Part shown: positions 19,301 to 28,500 of the stretch, one piece after another
Layout of the letters: each line of letters opens with the position of its first letter
Numbering within the stretch: the first letter of the stretch is position 1
From: an uncultured Flavobacteriaceae bacterium
Lineage (GTDB): Bacteria; Bacteroidota; Bacteroidia; Flavobacteriales; Flavobacteriaceae
Assembly: GCA_947500445.1 (NCBI GenBank)
Contig: CANMSB010000001.1
Span: 124,001-188,000 of the forward strand
Direction: 5' to 3'
Length of the DNA: 64,000 nucleotides
The notes under the pieces: generated by a model
Seen by the model: only the letters and a program-made list of their open reading frames with translations
What the model was told of the DNA's origin: nothing
Databases searched by the model: none
Translations under genes and position numbers: made by a program

Positions 19301-19595
19301 AAGGGTTGCTTTGCTGAATGGCGATCGCCCCAACAGAGGCGGTAACTTCCTCATCAAAAATAGGTTTCCATTGAATTCCCCCAGAAGTCGACTTCCATAA
19401 GCCGCCCGAGGCAGTGCCCACATAAATTTCGTTCGGATCGTCATGAACGACATCGATAGCGGTGACACGACCGCTCATACCGCCGGGACCAATGTTACGG
19501 GGCGTCATGTCCTGAAGGAGGTCCATGTCAAATTTTTGGGAAAATAGGGAGAACGATGCCAAGAGCATCACGGCAAGAAGCTGAGTATTTTTCAA
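16344..19595 (-). CDS. Exported WD40/YVTN/BNR-repeat protein (sortilin-like propeller)
   Basis: A 1083-residue secreted or periplasmic protein. Signal peptide MKNTQLLAVMLLASFSLFSQ is followed by many BNR/Asp-box repeats (SxDGGxxW), for example LYKSVDGGFKWKKI, MTHDGGENWKKL and VHKSTDKGLTWQVI, building one or two beta-propellers over residues 25-760. A charged low-complexity insert rich in Lys, Glu and Asp sits at about 790-835, then a helical tail. Members are often called glycosyl hydrolases, but no catalytic acid is evident, so I make no enzyme claim. The start is inferred as TTG 19595, because the only nearby ATG (19568) would remove the Lys-rich start of the signal peptide. Confidence 0.85.
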   Translation of the reverse strand: MKNTQLLAVMLLASFSLFSQKFDMDLLQDMTPRNIGPGGMSGRVTAIDVVHDDPNEIYVGTASGGLWKSTSGGIQWKPIFDEEVTASVGAIAIQQSNPSVLWVGTGEGNPRNSLNGGYGIYKSLDGGKSWQAMGLEKTRHIHRIKIDPTDPNTVYVGAIGSPWGEHPERGVFKTTDGGNTWKKILFANNSTGVADLVMDPNNPNKLIAALWEHKRDPWFFKSGGEGSGLYMTHDGGENWKKLTDEDGLPKGELGRIGIAIAPGKTNVVYALIEAKKNALYKSVDGGFKWKKINDKSDIGNRPFYYSEIYVDPGNENRVYSVFTYVNVSEDGGKNFTQLMPAYGVDNGVHPDHHAWWIHPKNGQFMMDGNDGGVNITKDGGKSWRFIGNIPVAQFYHINVDNEFPYNVYGGMQDNGSWRGPAYVWRAQGIRNSYWQEIAFGDGFDVVPDLDNNQFGYAMSQQGFVSRYDWKTGNNYLVRPTPPDAETKLRFNWNAAIGQDPFDNGTVYFGSQFVHKSTDKGLTWQVISPDLTTNDANKQKQSESGGLTMDATGAENHCTLLVIEPSPLEKDMLWTASDDGRVHYTTTGGNDWVEVTKNIKGLPAGSWITQIKASNKKKGEALLVANDYRRFNYTPYAYRTTNYGQTWERIVDEGDVSSYTLSIVEDIENANLLFLGTDDGLYISFDAANSWQKWTEGFPTVSTKDLVIQPREHDLVIGTFGRAAWVLDDIRPLRKLASNMETLQEEIRLFTPPIAYQAAYQQPTGSRFGGDALYNGTNRKEGAMITYYIKEGKKKEAQDDKEGDAAEKTAKDSTTTDTDAADKKEDSRTGVQKKDSIQFNFYDGDRLIRTLKYKTPEKAGFHRIYWEMDEKGPDRLARKPSTDKSERGGKTVKPGMYTIEALFGEKKSETTIEVKTDPRLRVSETAISEAYDYSEKVHQMTQTAADALKQLVDSKEIAADYEKTLKKRDKKQYADQIKASKTITKEIDSIIALYIGKEDKRQGITRNPEMTVTQRLQNAGYYGATRPNGITATEKKLLQYAQEDLKKALTKTNAFFEEKWKTYREQIEASAVSPFKEVKIFRLE

Positions 19596-19625
19596 GTTTT
19601 TGTTTTTGGGTCAACGGAAAAACAA

Positions 19626-19657
19626 TAAAAAAGTGGGCCAGAATAGGTGCCGCCCAC
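19626..19657 (-). terminator. Terminator downstream of the methyltransferase gene
   Basis: On the minus strand GTGGGC (19657-19652) pairs with GCCCAC (19638-19633), followed by a run of six T. It lies about 185 bp past the methyltransferase stop and just before the BNR gene, insulating the two. Confidence 0.65.
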
Positions 19658-19841
19658 ATGTATTTTTATCATCGTTACCGTAATTATTAGTCTGTCTAAA
19701 TATACCAAAAACTTTAACGGTATTTCTTAAGGAGTTGTTAAGGGAAGCTGCTTTTTACGCACTGCTTTTTTTGCTAAAATCGTGTGCCGAACAATCTCTT
19801 AAAAAGGGATATGCGACCGAAACGGAAGTTCAGCTCGAAAA

Positions 19842-20459
19842 TCATTTTGAACGGTCCGTTGAACGTCTTTGGAATATGCCGAACAATTCATTTCCCTGCC
19901 GTGGTGCTATAGAGTTGTAGCATCGTTCGAATACGATGGGATGAAAAAAAGGCTCCAAATGGGTTAAATATGCTGTTTTCGTGCCTCCAAAGGGTCGTTT
20001 TTCCATGTCTCCGGTCAATGGAAAGTCGAACCAGAGTCCGACCAATTTTCCGTTTTCGACGAGCAGCTCGTGCATCTTTTTTGCGTAGGCATCCCTATTG
20101 GTTTTGGTAGGCACGAAGGAACAGAAAAAAGTTTGCTCCAAAACAAGCGCATAGGTGCCCTGATGGTCGAAAAAGTTTTCTTGTAAAAGCTGGTCTTTTG
20201 GAAAATCGGGATTGCGTTTCGAAAACGCCTGCAAGGGCGTTTGGGATACGTCTAATACAAATACGTTCTTAAAACCTTTTTTCCAAAGGTATTCCGCCTC
20301 GTATGCGTTTCCCGCTCCCGGTATCAAGATCTTGCATTCGGTGTCCCGCAATTGGTCAATATACGTTTTTAAAGGGGTAGAGGGGCTGCCAATATCCCAT
20401 CCTGTTCGTTCCTCTTTATAGCGTTGCGTCCAGTAATGGGCCTCGGTATCCTGTTGCAT
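19842..20459 (-). CDS. TPMT-family SAM-dependent methyltransferase
   Basis: This 205-residue methyltransferase of the thiopurine S-methyltransferase-like family transfers methyl groups from S-adenosylmethionine, usually to sulfur, selenium, tellurium or halide acceptors. Visible hallmarks are HYWTQRYKEERTGWDIGSPS at the start, the SAM loop KILIPGAGNAYEAEYL, VLDVSQTPLQAF, and FCSFVPTKTNRDAYAKKMHELL in the place of the family block after motif II. It is cytoplasmic. The natural acceptor cannot be read from the sequence. A TATTTTTG box on the minus strand (20501-20494) lies 35 bp before the ATG. It is divergent from the tricorn-like gene. Confidence 0.88.
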   Translation of the reverse strand: MQQDTEAHYWTQRYKEERTGWDIGSPSTPLKTYIDQLRDTECKILIPGAGNAYEAEYLWKKGFKNVFVLDVSQTPLQAFSKRNPDFPKDQLLQENFFDHQGTYALVLEQTFFCSFVPTKTNRDAYAKKMHELLVENGKLVGLWFDFPLTGDMEKRPFGGTKTAYLTHLEPFFHPIVFERCYNSIAPRQGNELFGIFQRRSTDRSK

Positions 20460-20493
20460 GGATATTATGTTTGTAAAGCGTTCTTAAATATAT

Positions 20494-20501
20494 CAAAAAT
20501 A
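20494..20501 (-). promoter_or_regulatory. Candidate -7 box for the methyltransferase gene
   Basis: The minus strand reads TATTTTTG, matching TAnnTTTG, 35 bp upstream of the ATG at 20459. No clear -33 TTTG is present. Confidence 0.4.
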
Positions 20502-20562
20502 CAAAAGACGATCGTGGGGCTTTTCTTATCTTGGCGCTTTTTCATTTTAGCACCGACCACCT

Positions 20563-23500
20563 ATGACTAAAGGAACGTTTTTCGCCACTCTTTTTCTGCT
20601 CACTTTTGTTGCTTTCGGACAGGTACGGCCCAAATGGGCACGATACCCATCGCTATCCCCGGACGGAACCGTAATCGCGTTCACTTATAAGGGAAACATC
20701 TATCGCGTATCTTCGGAAGGCGGTACCGCAACCCAACTTACGTTTCATGAAGCGCACGATAATAGGGCCATATGGAGCAAGGATGGAAATTCGTTGGCTT
20801 TTGCCTCGGACCGCTATGGTAATTTTGATGTTTTTGTAATGGATGCCAAGGGTGGTCCCGCAACACGGCTCACCTTTCATAGTGCGGATGAAAGTCCCTA
20901 TACGTTTTCCGCGGATGGCGGCGCCGTTCTTTTTGGTGCTGTCCGTCAGGACCATGTATTGCATCGCCAATTTCCGGTAGCGGAACAGCCCGAACTCTAT
21001 CAAGTGCCAGTGTCCGGTGGGCGTGTGACACAGGTGTGGTCCATTCCGGCAGAAGACGTACAAATTGCGCCCGACGGTACCCAAATGGTATATCACGATT
21101 TAAAAGGGTACGAGAACGAATTTCGAAAACACCATGTTTCTGCCATAACAAGGGATCTTTGGAAGTACGATTTGGCCACGGATACCCATACCATGATTTC
21201 CAAGTTCAAAGGGGAGGACCGAAACCCGGTTTACGGAAAGGATGGAAAAACCATTTTTTATTTGAGTGAAGCCTCGGGTACGTTTAATGTACACCAAATG
21301 GATTTGGCCAAACCCGAAACGTCGGAACAGCTTACCGCTTTTAAAACACATCCGATACGTTTTTTAAGTTCCGGAAACGGTCGGTTGGCCTTTTCTTATC
21401 ATGGAGAGCTATATGTGATGGAAGAAGCTGGAGCGCCTAAAAAAGTGATCATCGAAATACGCACCCAGGATGTTGGCAATACGGATGCCTTTTTGTCGGT
21501 CAATGGTAATGTTCAGGAGATGGATATTGCGCCCGATGGAAAACAGATCGCTTTTATCTCGCGGGGCGAGGTATTTGTTACCGCGGTAGACGGTGCCCTT
21601 ACCAAACGCCTTACCGATACACCCGAACAGGAACGTTTTGTCAAATTTACTCCCGATGGTAAATCCGTTACCTATTCTAGCGAACGAAATGGAAGATGGG
21701 GAATTTACAAAACCGAAATCGTACGAAAGGAAGAGCCCTATTTATTTGCCGCTACCTTGCTCAATGAAGTGCCGATACTCAAGAACGATAAGGCCAACTA
21801 TTTGGCGGAATTTTCACCCGACGGAACGTCAATGGCCTATATCGAGGACAGGAGGACCCTAAAAGTGATGGACCTTACCACAAAAGAGACCAAAACCCTT
21901 TTGACGCCAAACGATCTCTATCATTTTTCCGATGGGGACCAATATTTCAGATGGAGCCCGGATAGCAAATGGCTATTGGTGGAATGGGGTGCCACCCTGA
22001 GCAATTACGAAATAGTATTATTGTCCGCTGACGGAAAAAAACGCGTGAACCTTACCGATAGCGGTTATTATGATCTGGCCCCGAAATGGGTGAACGGGGG
22101 AAAGCAAATGATATGGTTCGGAAACCGCAACGGGCTTAAAAGTTACGCGACCAACGGCCGTCTTCAGTTTGATGTATACAGCATGTTTTTTTCAAAGGAT
22201 GCCTGGGACGAGTTCAATATGGATAAGGAGGAGTATGATCTTAAAAAATTGATCGAAAAGGACAAAAAGAAGGAAGAGGCGTCCGATGAGAAGAAAAAAG
22301 ACGAGAAAAAGGGGAAGAAGGAGACAAAAGCAAAAGTAACACCGATTACTTTCGATTGGGAGGATATGAAGGAACGGAGGAAGCGACTCACCATACATTC
22401 CGCGTTTTTGAGCGATGCCGTACTTTCAAAAGATGGTGAACACCTGTACTATTTGGCGCGTTTTGAAAAGGACCTAAATTTATGGGAAACGGAATTACGC
22501 ACCAAAGAAACAAAAATGCTGGTGCCCCTTGGGGCAAAATCGGCAAGTTTGCAGTGGGATTCCGATCAAGAAAACTTATACATACTCTCCGATGGAAAAA
22601 TAGCGAAAGTAGATACGAAAGCTAAAAAAACGGAACCTGTAAAAATAAAAGCGGAAATGCAATTGAGCAGTACCGCCGAGCGAAAGTACATGTTCGAGCA
22701 CATATGGTCGCGCACCAACGGAATTTTTTACCATTCCAATTTTCATGGTATCGATTGGCCGAAAATGCGCACGGCTTATGAGGACCGTGTAGCTCATGTC
22801 GGGAATTCCGTTGAATTTGCGGAGTTGGTTTCCGAAATGTTGGGCGAACTGAACGTTTCCCATGCCGGTTCCCGTTACAGCAGTACCATACCGAACGAGG
22901 ATGAAACCGCTTCCTTGGGCATTTTTAGGGACTACGATTATAGTGGTAACGGTATAAAAGTAGTAGAGATCATCAAGGGAGGCCCTTTGGACAAGAGCGG
23001 CGTTTCCATTACCCCGGGCAACATTATCGAAAAAATAGATGGGGAAGTACTGCTTCCTTCTAGGGATGTTGCCGCGTATTTGAATAGAAAGGCGGGTAGG
23101 TTTACGCTTATCGAGGTGTTGGATGCTAAAGGAAAACGTGCCCAATATACTGTTAAACCGATATCCTTGCGGGAAGAAAACCGATTGTTATACAAACGAT
23201 GGGTGAAAAAGAACGAAGAAGAGGTCACCCTTAAAAGTAAGGGACAATTGGGCTATGTACATATTCCCGGTATGGGCGACGGCCCCTATCGTACCATTTA
23301 CGACCGTATGATGGGAAAATTTAACGGGACGAAGGGCGTTATCGTGGATACCCGTTTTAATGGTGGTGGCGATCTGGTGGCCGATTTGGCCATGTTTTTT
23401 ACGGGGGAACCGTTTCTCTCCTATGAGACCGAAGCCCGAAAAGTAGGAGGGGAACCCACGGCAAGGTGGACAAAACCTACCTTGGCGCTGTTCAACGAAT

Positions 23501-23793
23501 CAATGTATAGCGATGGCTCATGCTTTGCCAGTGGGTATAAAGACCTTAAGATCGGCAAAACGGTGGGCATGCCCGTTCCCGGTACCTGTAGCTTTGCAGG
23601 ATGGGAACGCCTACCCAATGGAAGCAGCTGGGGCGTGGTACCGGTCAGTGCGAAAAACAAAGCCGGGGAATGGATGGAAAACAACCAGACCGAACCGGAT
23701 ATTCAAGTGAAAAATATGCCGGGGATTATTGACAAAGGTCGGGACCAACAATTGGAACGTGCCATAATGGAATTGATGAATGCAGTAGAGTAG
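20563..23793 (+). CDS. Tricorn-like S41 protease with PD40 propeller and PDZ domain
   Basis: A 1076-residue exported protease. A signal peptide (MTKGTFFATLFLLTFVAFGQ) is followed by two sets of PD40/TolB-like propeller repeats (SPDGTVIAFT, SKDGNSLAFASDR, APDGKQIAFIS, SPDGTSMAYIED). Next come a lysine-glutamate-rich insert at about 560-600, a PDZ domain (about 785-865) and an S41 peptidase domain with GVIVDTRFNGGGDLV and NESMYSDGSCFASGYKD, where the catalytic serine is expected. This order matches tricorn core proteases and their bacterial relatives, which trim peptides to short products. The export signal suggests action in the periplasm. It ends 2 bp from the convergent phosphatidyltransferase gene. 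Confidence 0.9.
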   Translation: MTKGTFFATLFLLTFVAFGQVRPKWARYPSLSPDGTVIAFTYKGNIYRVSSEGGTATQLTFHEAHDNRAIWSKDGNSLAFASDRYGNFDVFVMDAKGGPATRLTFHSADESPYTFSADGGAVLFGAVRQDHVLHRQFPVAEQPELYQVPVSGGRVTQVWSIPAEDVQIAPDGTQMVYHDLKGYENEFRKHHVSAITRDLWKYDLATDTHTMISKFKGEDRNPVYGKDGKTIFYLSEASGTFNVHQMDLAKPETSEQLTAFKTHPIRFLSSGNGRLAFSYHGELYVMEEAGAPKKVIIEIRTQDVGNTDAFLSVNGNVQEMDIAPDGKQIAFISRGEVFVTAVDGALTKRLTDTPEQERFVKFTPDGKSVTYSSERNGRWGIYKTEIVRKEEPYLFAATLLNEVPILKNDKANYLAEFSPDGTSMAYIEDRRTLKVMDLTTKETKTLLTPNDLYHFSDGDQYFRWSPDSKWLLVEWGATLSNYEIVLLSADGKKRVNLTDSGYYDLAPKWVNGGKQMIWFGNRNGLKSYATNGRLQFDVYSMFFSKDAWDEFNMDKEEYDLKKLIEKDKKKEEASDEKKKDEKKGKKETKAKVTPITFDWEDMKERRKRLTIHSAFLSDAVLSKDGEHLYYLARFEKDLNLWETELRTKETKMLVPLGAKSASLQWDSDQENLYILSDGKIAKVDTKAKKTEPVKIKAEMQLSSTAERKYMFEHIWSRTNGIFYHSNFHGIDWPKMRTAYEDRVAHVGNSVEFAELVSEMLGELNVSHAGSRYSSTIPNEDETASLGIFRDYDYSGNGIKVVEIIKGGPLDKSGVSITPGNIIEKIDGEVLLPSRDVAAYLNRKAGRFTLIEVLDAKGKRAQYTVKPISLREENRLLYKRWVKKNEEEVTLKSKGQLGYVHIPGMGDGPYRTIYDRMMGKFNGTKGVIVDTRFNGGGDLVADLAMFFTGEPFLSYETEARKVGGEPTARWTKPTLALFNESMYSDGSCFASGYKDLKIGKTVGMPVPGTCSFAGWERLPNGSSWGVVPVSAKNKAGEWMENNQTEPDIQVKNMPGIIDKGRDQQLERAIMELMNAVE

Positions 23794-23795
23794 TG

Positions 23796-24644
23796 CTATT
23801 GGGGATTACTATGCGGTACCGTTCGTTTTGGGTTCATCAACTTTCGGACCGCGATAAAAACAAAAATGAAAAAAGAATACCCTATAAAAAAGGGAACGAT
23901 AAGGTGTTTCATTTCGAGAACGAGCATCACACCAATGATAAGAAGTTGAAAACCAAGACCAAAGGTGGACACGATGGTCATGAACCAGTTGGGCAAATGT
24001 TGACTTTCTACCGCCTTGCGGTCCAAACGATAAATGATTCTGTCGAAAACCCCATAAAGTAGGGTATAGGCCATAAAAAGAATATTGACGGTACGTTGTT
24101 TCTCCCCTTTCATGGCGGTCGGGGTGCTGTTTTCAAAAACCCTGCTGGTTTTGTCCCCATCATGCTTGTTCCTTAGGATTACGTAGTAATAATTGTATAG
24201 GGTGCCTTGTAGTTGAATGCCAAAAAAGGCGAACAAGGTATATGTTAGGGAGGCATCGGTAACATACCAGACCGTAATCAAGATCATAAGGTTTAAAAGA
24301 ATATCGGAAACCGAATCCAAGTAGCGGCCGGTATAACTGGGGGTTTGTTTTATTCTTGCCAATTCCCCGTCTGCAGCGTCCAAAATGGATTTCAGCACCA
24401 GAAAAAATGCGGCTGCCCAATAGTACTGTTGCAATACGCATACGATTGCCATTAGACCACATAGTACAAAACCTAGGGTGACATGAACGGGGGTGAAAGC
24501 GGTGTGCTTTAGGCGTTGTGCAATAATTCTGGCAATTGGTCTGCCATAGTCCGATAAATCAAAAAATTGATTCTCCTTGGGTAGTTTTGACATTTGAAAC
24601 TGGGGAAAAACAGAAAACAGGGAAACGAAAACACGCTGGCCCAA
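23796..24644 (-). CDS. CDP-alcohol phosphatidyltransferase family protein
   Basis: Membrane enzyme that joins a CDP-linked lipid or alcohol to an acceptor alcohol. The full family signature is present: Asp89, Asp92, Gly93, Ala96, Arg97, Gly106, Asp110 and Asp114 (LDAADGELAR followed by YTGRYLDSVSD). About six hydrophobic segments follow the usual pattern. The acceptor (inositol, glycerol phosphate, serine or another) cannot be decided. The frame opens at 24644, but an internal ATG at 24593 (MSKLPKENQFFDLSDYG) fits relatives better, because residues 1-17 look unrelated. The 3' end almost touches that of the protease gene. Confidence 0.85.
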   Translation of the reverse strand: MGQRVFVSLFSVFPQFQMSKLPKENQFFDLSDYGRPIARIIAQRLKHTAFTPVHVTLGFVLCGLMAIVCVLQQYYWAAAFFLVLKSILDAADGELARIKQTPSYTGRYLDSVSDILLNLMILITVWYVTDASLTYTLFAFFGIQLQGTLYNYYYVILRNKHDGDKTSRVFENSTPTAMKGEKQRTVNILFMAYTLLYGVFDRIIYRLDRKAVESQHLPNWFMTIVSTFGLGFQLLIIGVMLVLEMKHLIVPFFIGYSFFIFVFIAVRKLMNPKRTVPHSNPQ

Positions 24645-24896
24645 AACACTGTTTGCTCCTTACGCAAAGATAAGGTTAATTTTACGATTTGGTAAAAGGG
24701 CAGTGCACGATATGCGGGCAACGAAAAGCCGTATCGCGGTTTGTAGGTAAGAATATTGAACTTGGAATTTGATTCAAGTTCTTCACCCATTTGAAGATAC
24801 TTTTCATACTACTTGGAGAAAAGCTCAAGGGGCACCATAGGCACTCAAAGCCCTTTGTGGCGCGCAAAGTGTTTTGCATTACCTTTTTCTAGGTTT

Positions 24897-25478
24897 TTAT
24901 CGGGTACCGCCCGTACGTGATGTAATGCCTTTCTCCGAAAGCCTGATGATTTCAGCGATCCGTTTCTGACGGGTTTCCGGTCGTTTGGCCTGGTTGAGCC
25001 AATAAAGATAGTTTTTTCGTTGGCCTCGGGTAAAACCGTCAAAATGCTCTAAGGCCTTTGAATTGGCCTCGAACGCTTTTTGCAGGTCTTGGGGTACAAT
25101 CCCGTTTTCGACATCGTCTAGAGCGGTCCATGACCCGTCTTCTTTCGCCAACGCTATTTTGGCATATCCACTTTCGTGCATTAAGCCTTGTTCGGTCAAG
25201 GTTTCAATATAACCCTTGTTCAATTTGCTCCAAACGCTTTTTGGTTTTCGGGGACAAAAGTACTGTCTTCTTTTTCCATCCCCCAAACTTTTTACGGTGC
25301 TATCGATCCAGCCGTAACACAAGGCCACTTTTACCGCCTCTTCCCAGCGCATACTCGGTTTTTCATGGGCGATTTTATAGAAAATCAGAAAAATACCCTC
25401 CTTTTGGGCGAAATTGATTTTTAACCAATTGCGCCATTCCGAATCGTTTTTAAAGTAATATGTTTTGATGTTTTCCAT
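24897..25478 (-). CDS. YdeI/OmpD-associated family protein
   Basis: This 193-residue cytoplasmic protein has the full YdeI layout: FKNDSEWRNWLKINFAQKEGIFLIFYK at the start, MRWEEAVKVALCYGWIDSTVKSL and RRQYFCPRKPKSVWSKLN in the middle, and the tail FDGFTRGQRKNYLYWLNQAKRPETRQKRIAEIIRLSEKG, which is the most conserved part. Family members are described as bacteriocin-protection proteins, with an unknown mechanism. It is larger than, and only distantly related to, the DUF1905-containing relative at 11816-12295. It is monocistronic, divergent from the ThuA fusion gene, with a TATTTTTG box (25511-25504, minus strand) 26 bp before the ATG. Confidence 0.85.
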   Translation of the reverse strand: MENIKTYYFKNDSEWRNWLKINFAQKEGIFLIFYKIAHEKPSMRWEEAVKVALCYGWIDSTVKSLGDGKRRQYFCPRKPKSVWSKLNKGYIETLTEQGLMHESGYAKIALAKEDGSWTALDDVENGIVPQDLQKAFEANSKALEHFDGFTRGQRKNYLYWLNQAKRPETRQKRIAEIIRLSEKGITSRTGGTR

Positions 25479-25570
25479 AAGGGAAGAAACTTTTCCTTAG
25501 AATCAAAAATAAGACTTTATAGCGTTTTGATTGGACAAATGCGAAGGGTATTGCCTATTTTTAGGGGGAA

Positions 25571-28500
25571 ATGATAAAACTATTTGAAATGAAAAAGGTA
25601 TTCTACTTTTTGGTGTTGTCCATTGGGATATTGTTTATGGGGTGCAGCGATACGGAGCAGCGGACGGGAAAACCCAAAATTTTGGTGTTTTCCAAAACCA
25701 TGGGGTTTAAACATAGCTCTATTCCAGCGGGTATGGCGGCCATTCAAAAATTGGGCGATGCCCATGGTTTTGAAGTGGACACTACAAAAGCGGCAGAGAC
25801 CTTTAACGACGAAAGCTTACAACCATATTCGGCGGTAGTGTTTTTGAGTACGACCGGAAATGTATTGGACCACGTTCAAGAAGCTGCTTTTGAGCGGTAT
25901 ATACAAGCTGGTGGCGGTTATGTCGGTATTCATGCGGCAGCCGATACCGAATACGATTGGGGCTGGTATTCCAAACTGGCCGGCGCACAGTTTTTGAGTC
26001 ATCCCGCCGGAACACCGGAGGCGGACTTTCATATCGTAGACACCAAATTTGAAGCGACCGCACATTTCACCGATAGCATATGGCGGCGAAAGGACGAAAT
26101 CTATAATTATAAAAAGATAAATCCGGAGGTAAATGTGGTTATGACGGTGGACGAAAGTACCTATGAGGGCGGAAAAAATGGCGAGGACCACCCTTTTGCA
26201 TGGTATCATGAATACGATGGTGGGCGGGCCTTTTATACCGGTGCGGGACATACCGATGAAACGTACTCCGAAGAACTGTTCTTAAAGCACCTTTTGGGCG
26301 GTATCCAATATGCGATAGGAGGGAACAAGGTGCTGGACTATGCCAAGGCGACCACACAGATACCACCGGATATCGACCGTTTTTCCAAGGTAGAACTATT
26401 GAGCGGAGGGCTTTATGAACCAACGGAAATGACCGTTGTCACCGCTAACGATATTTTGATAGCCCAACGAAGGGGCGAAATCCTACGGTTCGACGAAAGC
26501 AAAAAAGAACTCAAACAAGTGGCCTTTTTAGAGGTGTACCACAAAACACTGGAAACTCCTGATGCAAATGCGGAAGAGGGGCTTATGGGCATTCAAAAAG
26601 ATCCCGACTATGATACCAATCACTGGGTATATGTGTACTACGCACCGGCAGGGGATACGTGGGTAAACCGACTTTCGCGTTTCCAATATAAAGACGCTGT
26701 TTTTGATATGGATTCGGAACAGATTGTATTGGAGGTCGATACCCAGCGGGAAATTTGCTGTCATACCGGAGGTTCCATAGCCTTTGGTCCCGACAAGCTT
26801 TTGTATTTGAGTACGGGCGACAATTCCACACCGTTCAATGAAAAAGATGTTCCCTACACCAATAATGGTTTTGCACCCTTGAACGATTTGCCCGGTAAGG
26901 AACAGTACGATGCACGGCGTTCGTCGGCAAACACCAATGATCTGAGGGGGAAAATACTCCGTATCAAGGTAAAGGAAGATGGCAGCTATGCGATTCCCAA
27001 GGGAAACCTATTTCCCGAGGGCACCGAAAAAACACGCCCTGAAATTTATACCATGGGGCATCGGAATCCTTACCGGATTTCCGTTGACCCCAAAAAGGGC
27101 TACGTATATTGGGGCGATATCGGTCCCGATTCCAGAGCGGACAGTTTAACGACGAGAGGGCCCATGGGGTACGATGAAATGAACCAGGCCAGGAGCGCCG
27201 GTAACTTTGGATGGCCCTTGTTCATTGGGGACAATAAACCCTATATGGAATACGATTATGCCACGGGCGAAACAGGTACGGCTTTTGATCCTTTACTTCC
27301 GGTAAACAATTCCCGAAACAATACGGGGCTTAAAGAATTGCCCCCTGCCCAACCGGCATTTATGTTTTATCCCTACACGGATTCGCCCGATTATCCCCAG
27401 GCCGGCTCGGGTGGAAGAAACGCGATGGCGGGGCCCACTTATTATTCCGATCTTTTCCCGGATGGGGGTGGACTTCCATCATATTATGACGGAAAGGTGA
27501 TCGTTTACGATTGGATGCGGGGTTGGATGATGGCCGTTTCCCTTTTTGAAGATGGTACTTTTAATAAAATGGAACCTTTTGCTTCGGATATTGAGGTGAA
27601 CAATCTCATCGATATGGAGCTGGGCCCCGACGGCCGTATGTACCTTTTGGAGTATGGCAGTGGTTGGTTTACCAAAAACGATGATTCCGGTCTGGGCTAT
27701 GTCTCTTTCAATGGTGGCAATCGGGCACCGTTGATCGATAATATGATCGTCGACAAAACTTCTGGGAAGCTTCCCCTGTCGATCAAGGCTACCGTAACCG
27801 CTAGGGACCGGGAAAAAGACGTCGTAAGCTATGAGTGGGATTTAGGAAACGGGGAAACCCGGGAAACCACGGAACCCGAAATCGAGCATACTTATAAAGA
27901 TGCAGGGGATTACAGGGTTTCCGTTACCGTAAAAGACGACAAAGGTGCGGCTGCCAGCGCAAAACCGGTTTTGGTGACCGCTGGTAACTCAAGACCAGAG
28001 ATTTCTATAGATCTTAGCGGTGGTAACGCTTCCTTTTTTATTGCCGGAACCCCGGTCAATTATAAGGTGACCGTTAACGACCCCGATGGTGAGGATACCA
28101 TTGACCTGAACAACGTTTTTGTATCGGTCGATTATATGGAAGGGATGGATGAAGTAAACAAGTCCCTTGGACACCATCAAGTTTCCGCAGCGGTTACCGG
28201 AAAAGCGCTAACCCAGTCGATGGATTGTAAAACCTGCCATAAAGAAGCGGAAGCCTCGATCGGACCTACCTACTTGGCCGTAGCGGAAAAATATCAGGGC
28301 GATGCCAATGCCTTGAGCTATTTGCAAAAGAAGATCATTGCGGGTGGTGCGGGTGTTTGGGGCGAGGTTATGATGCCGGCGCACCCAAATGTAACCAGTA
28401 GCGAATCGGAGCAGATTGCACGCTATATCCAATCTTTGGTCGCTACCGGGAATGAGGAAAAGTCGCTCCCCTTAGCGGGCAGTATTGTACCCAAACCTTC

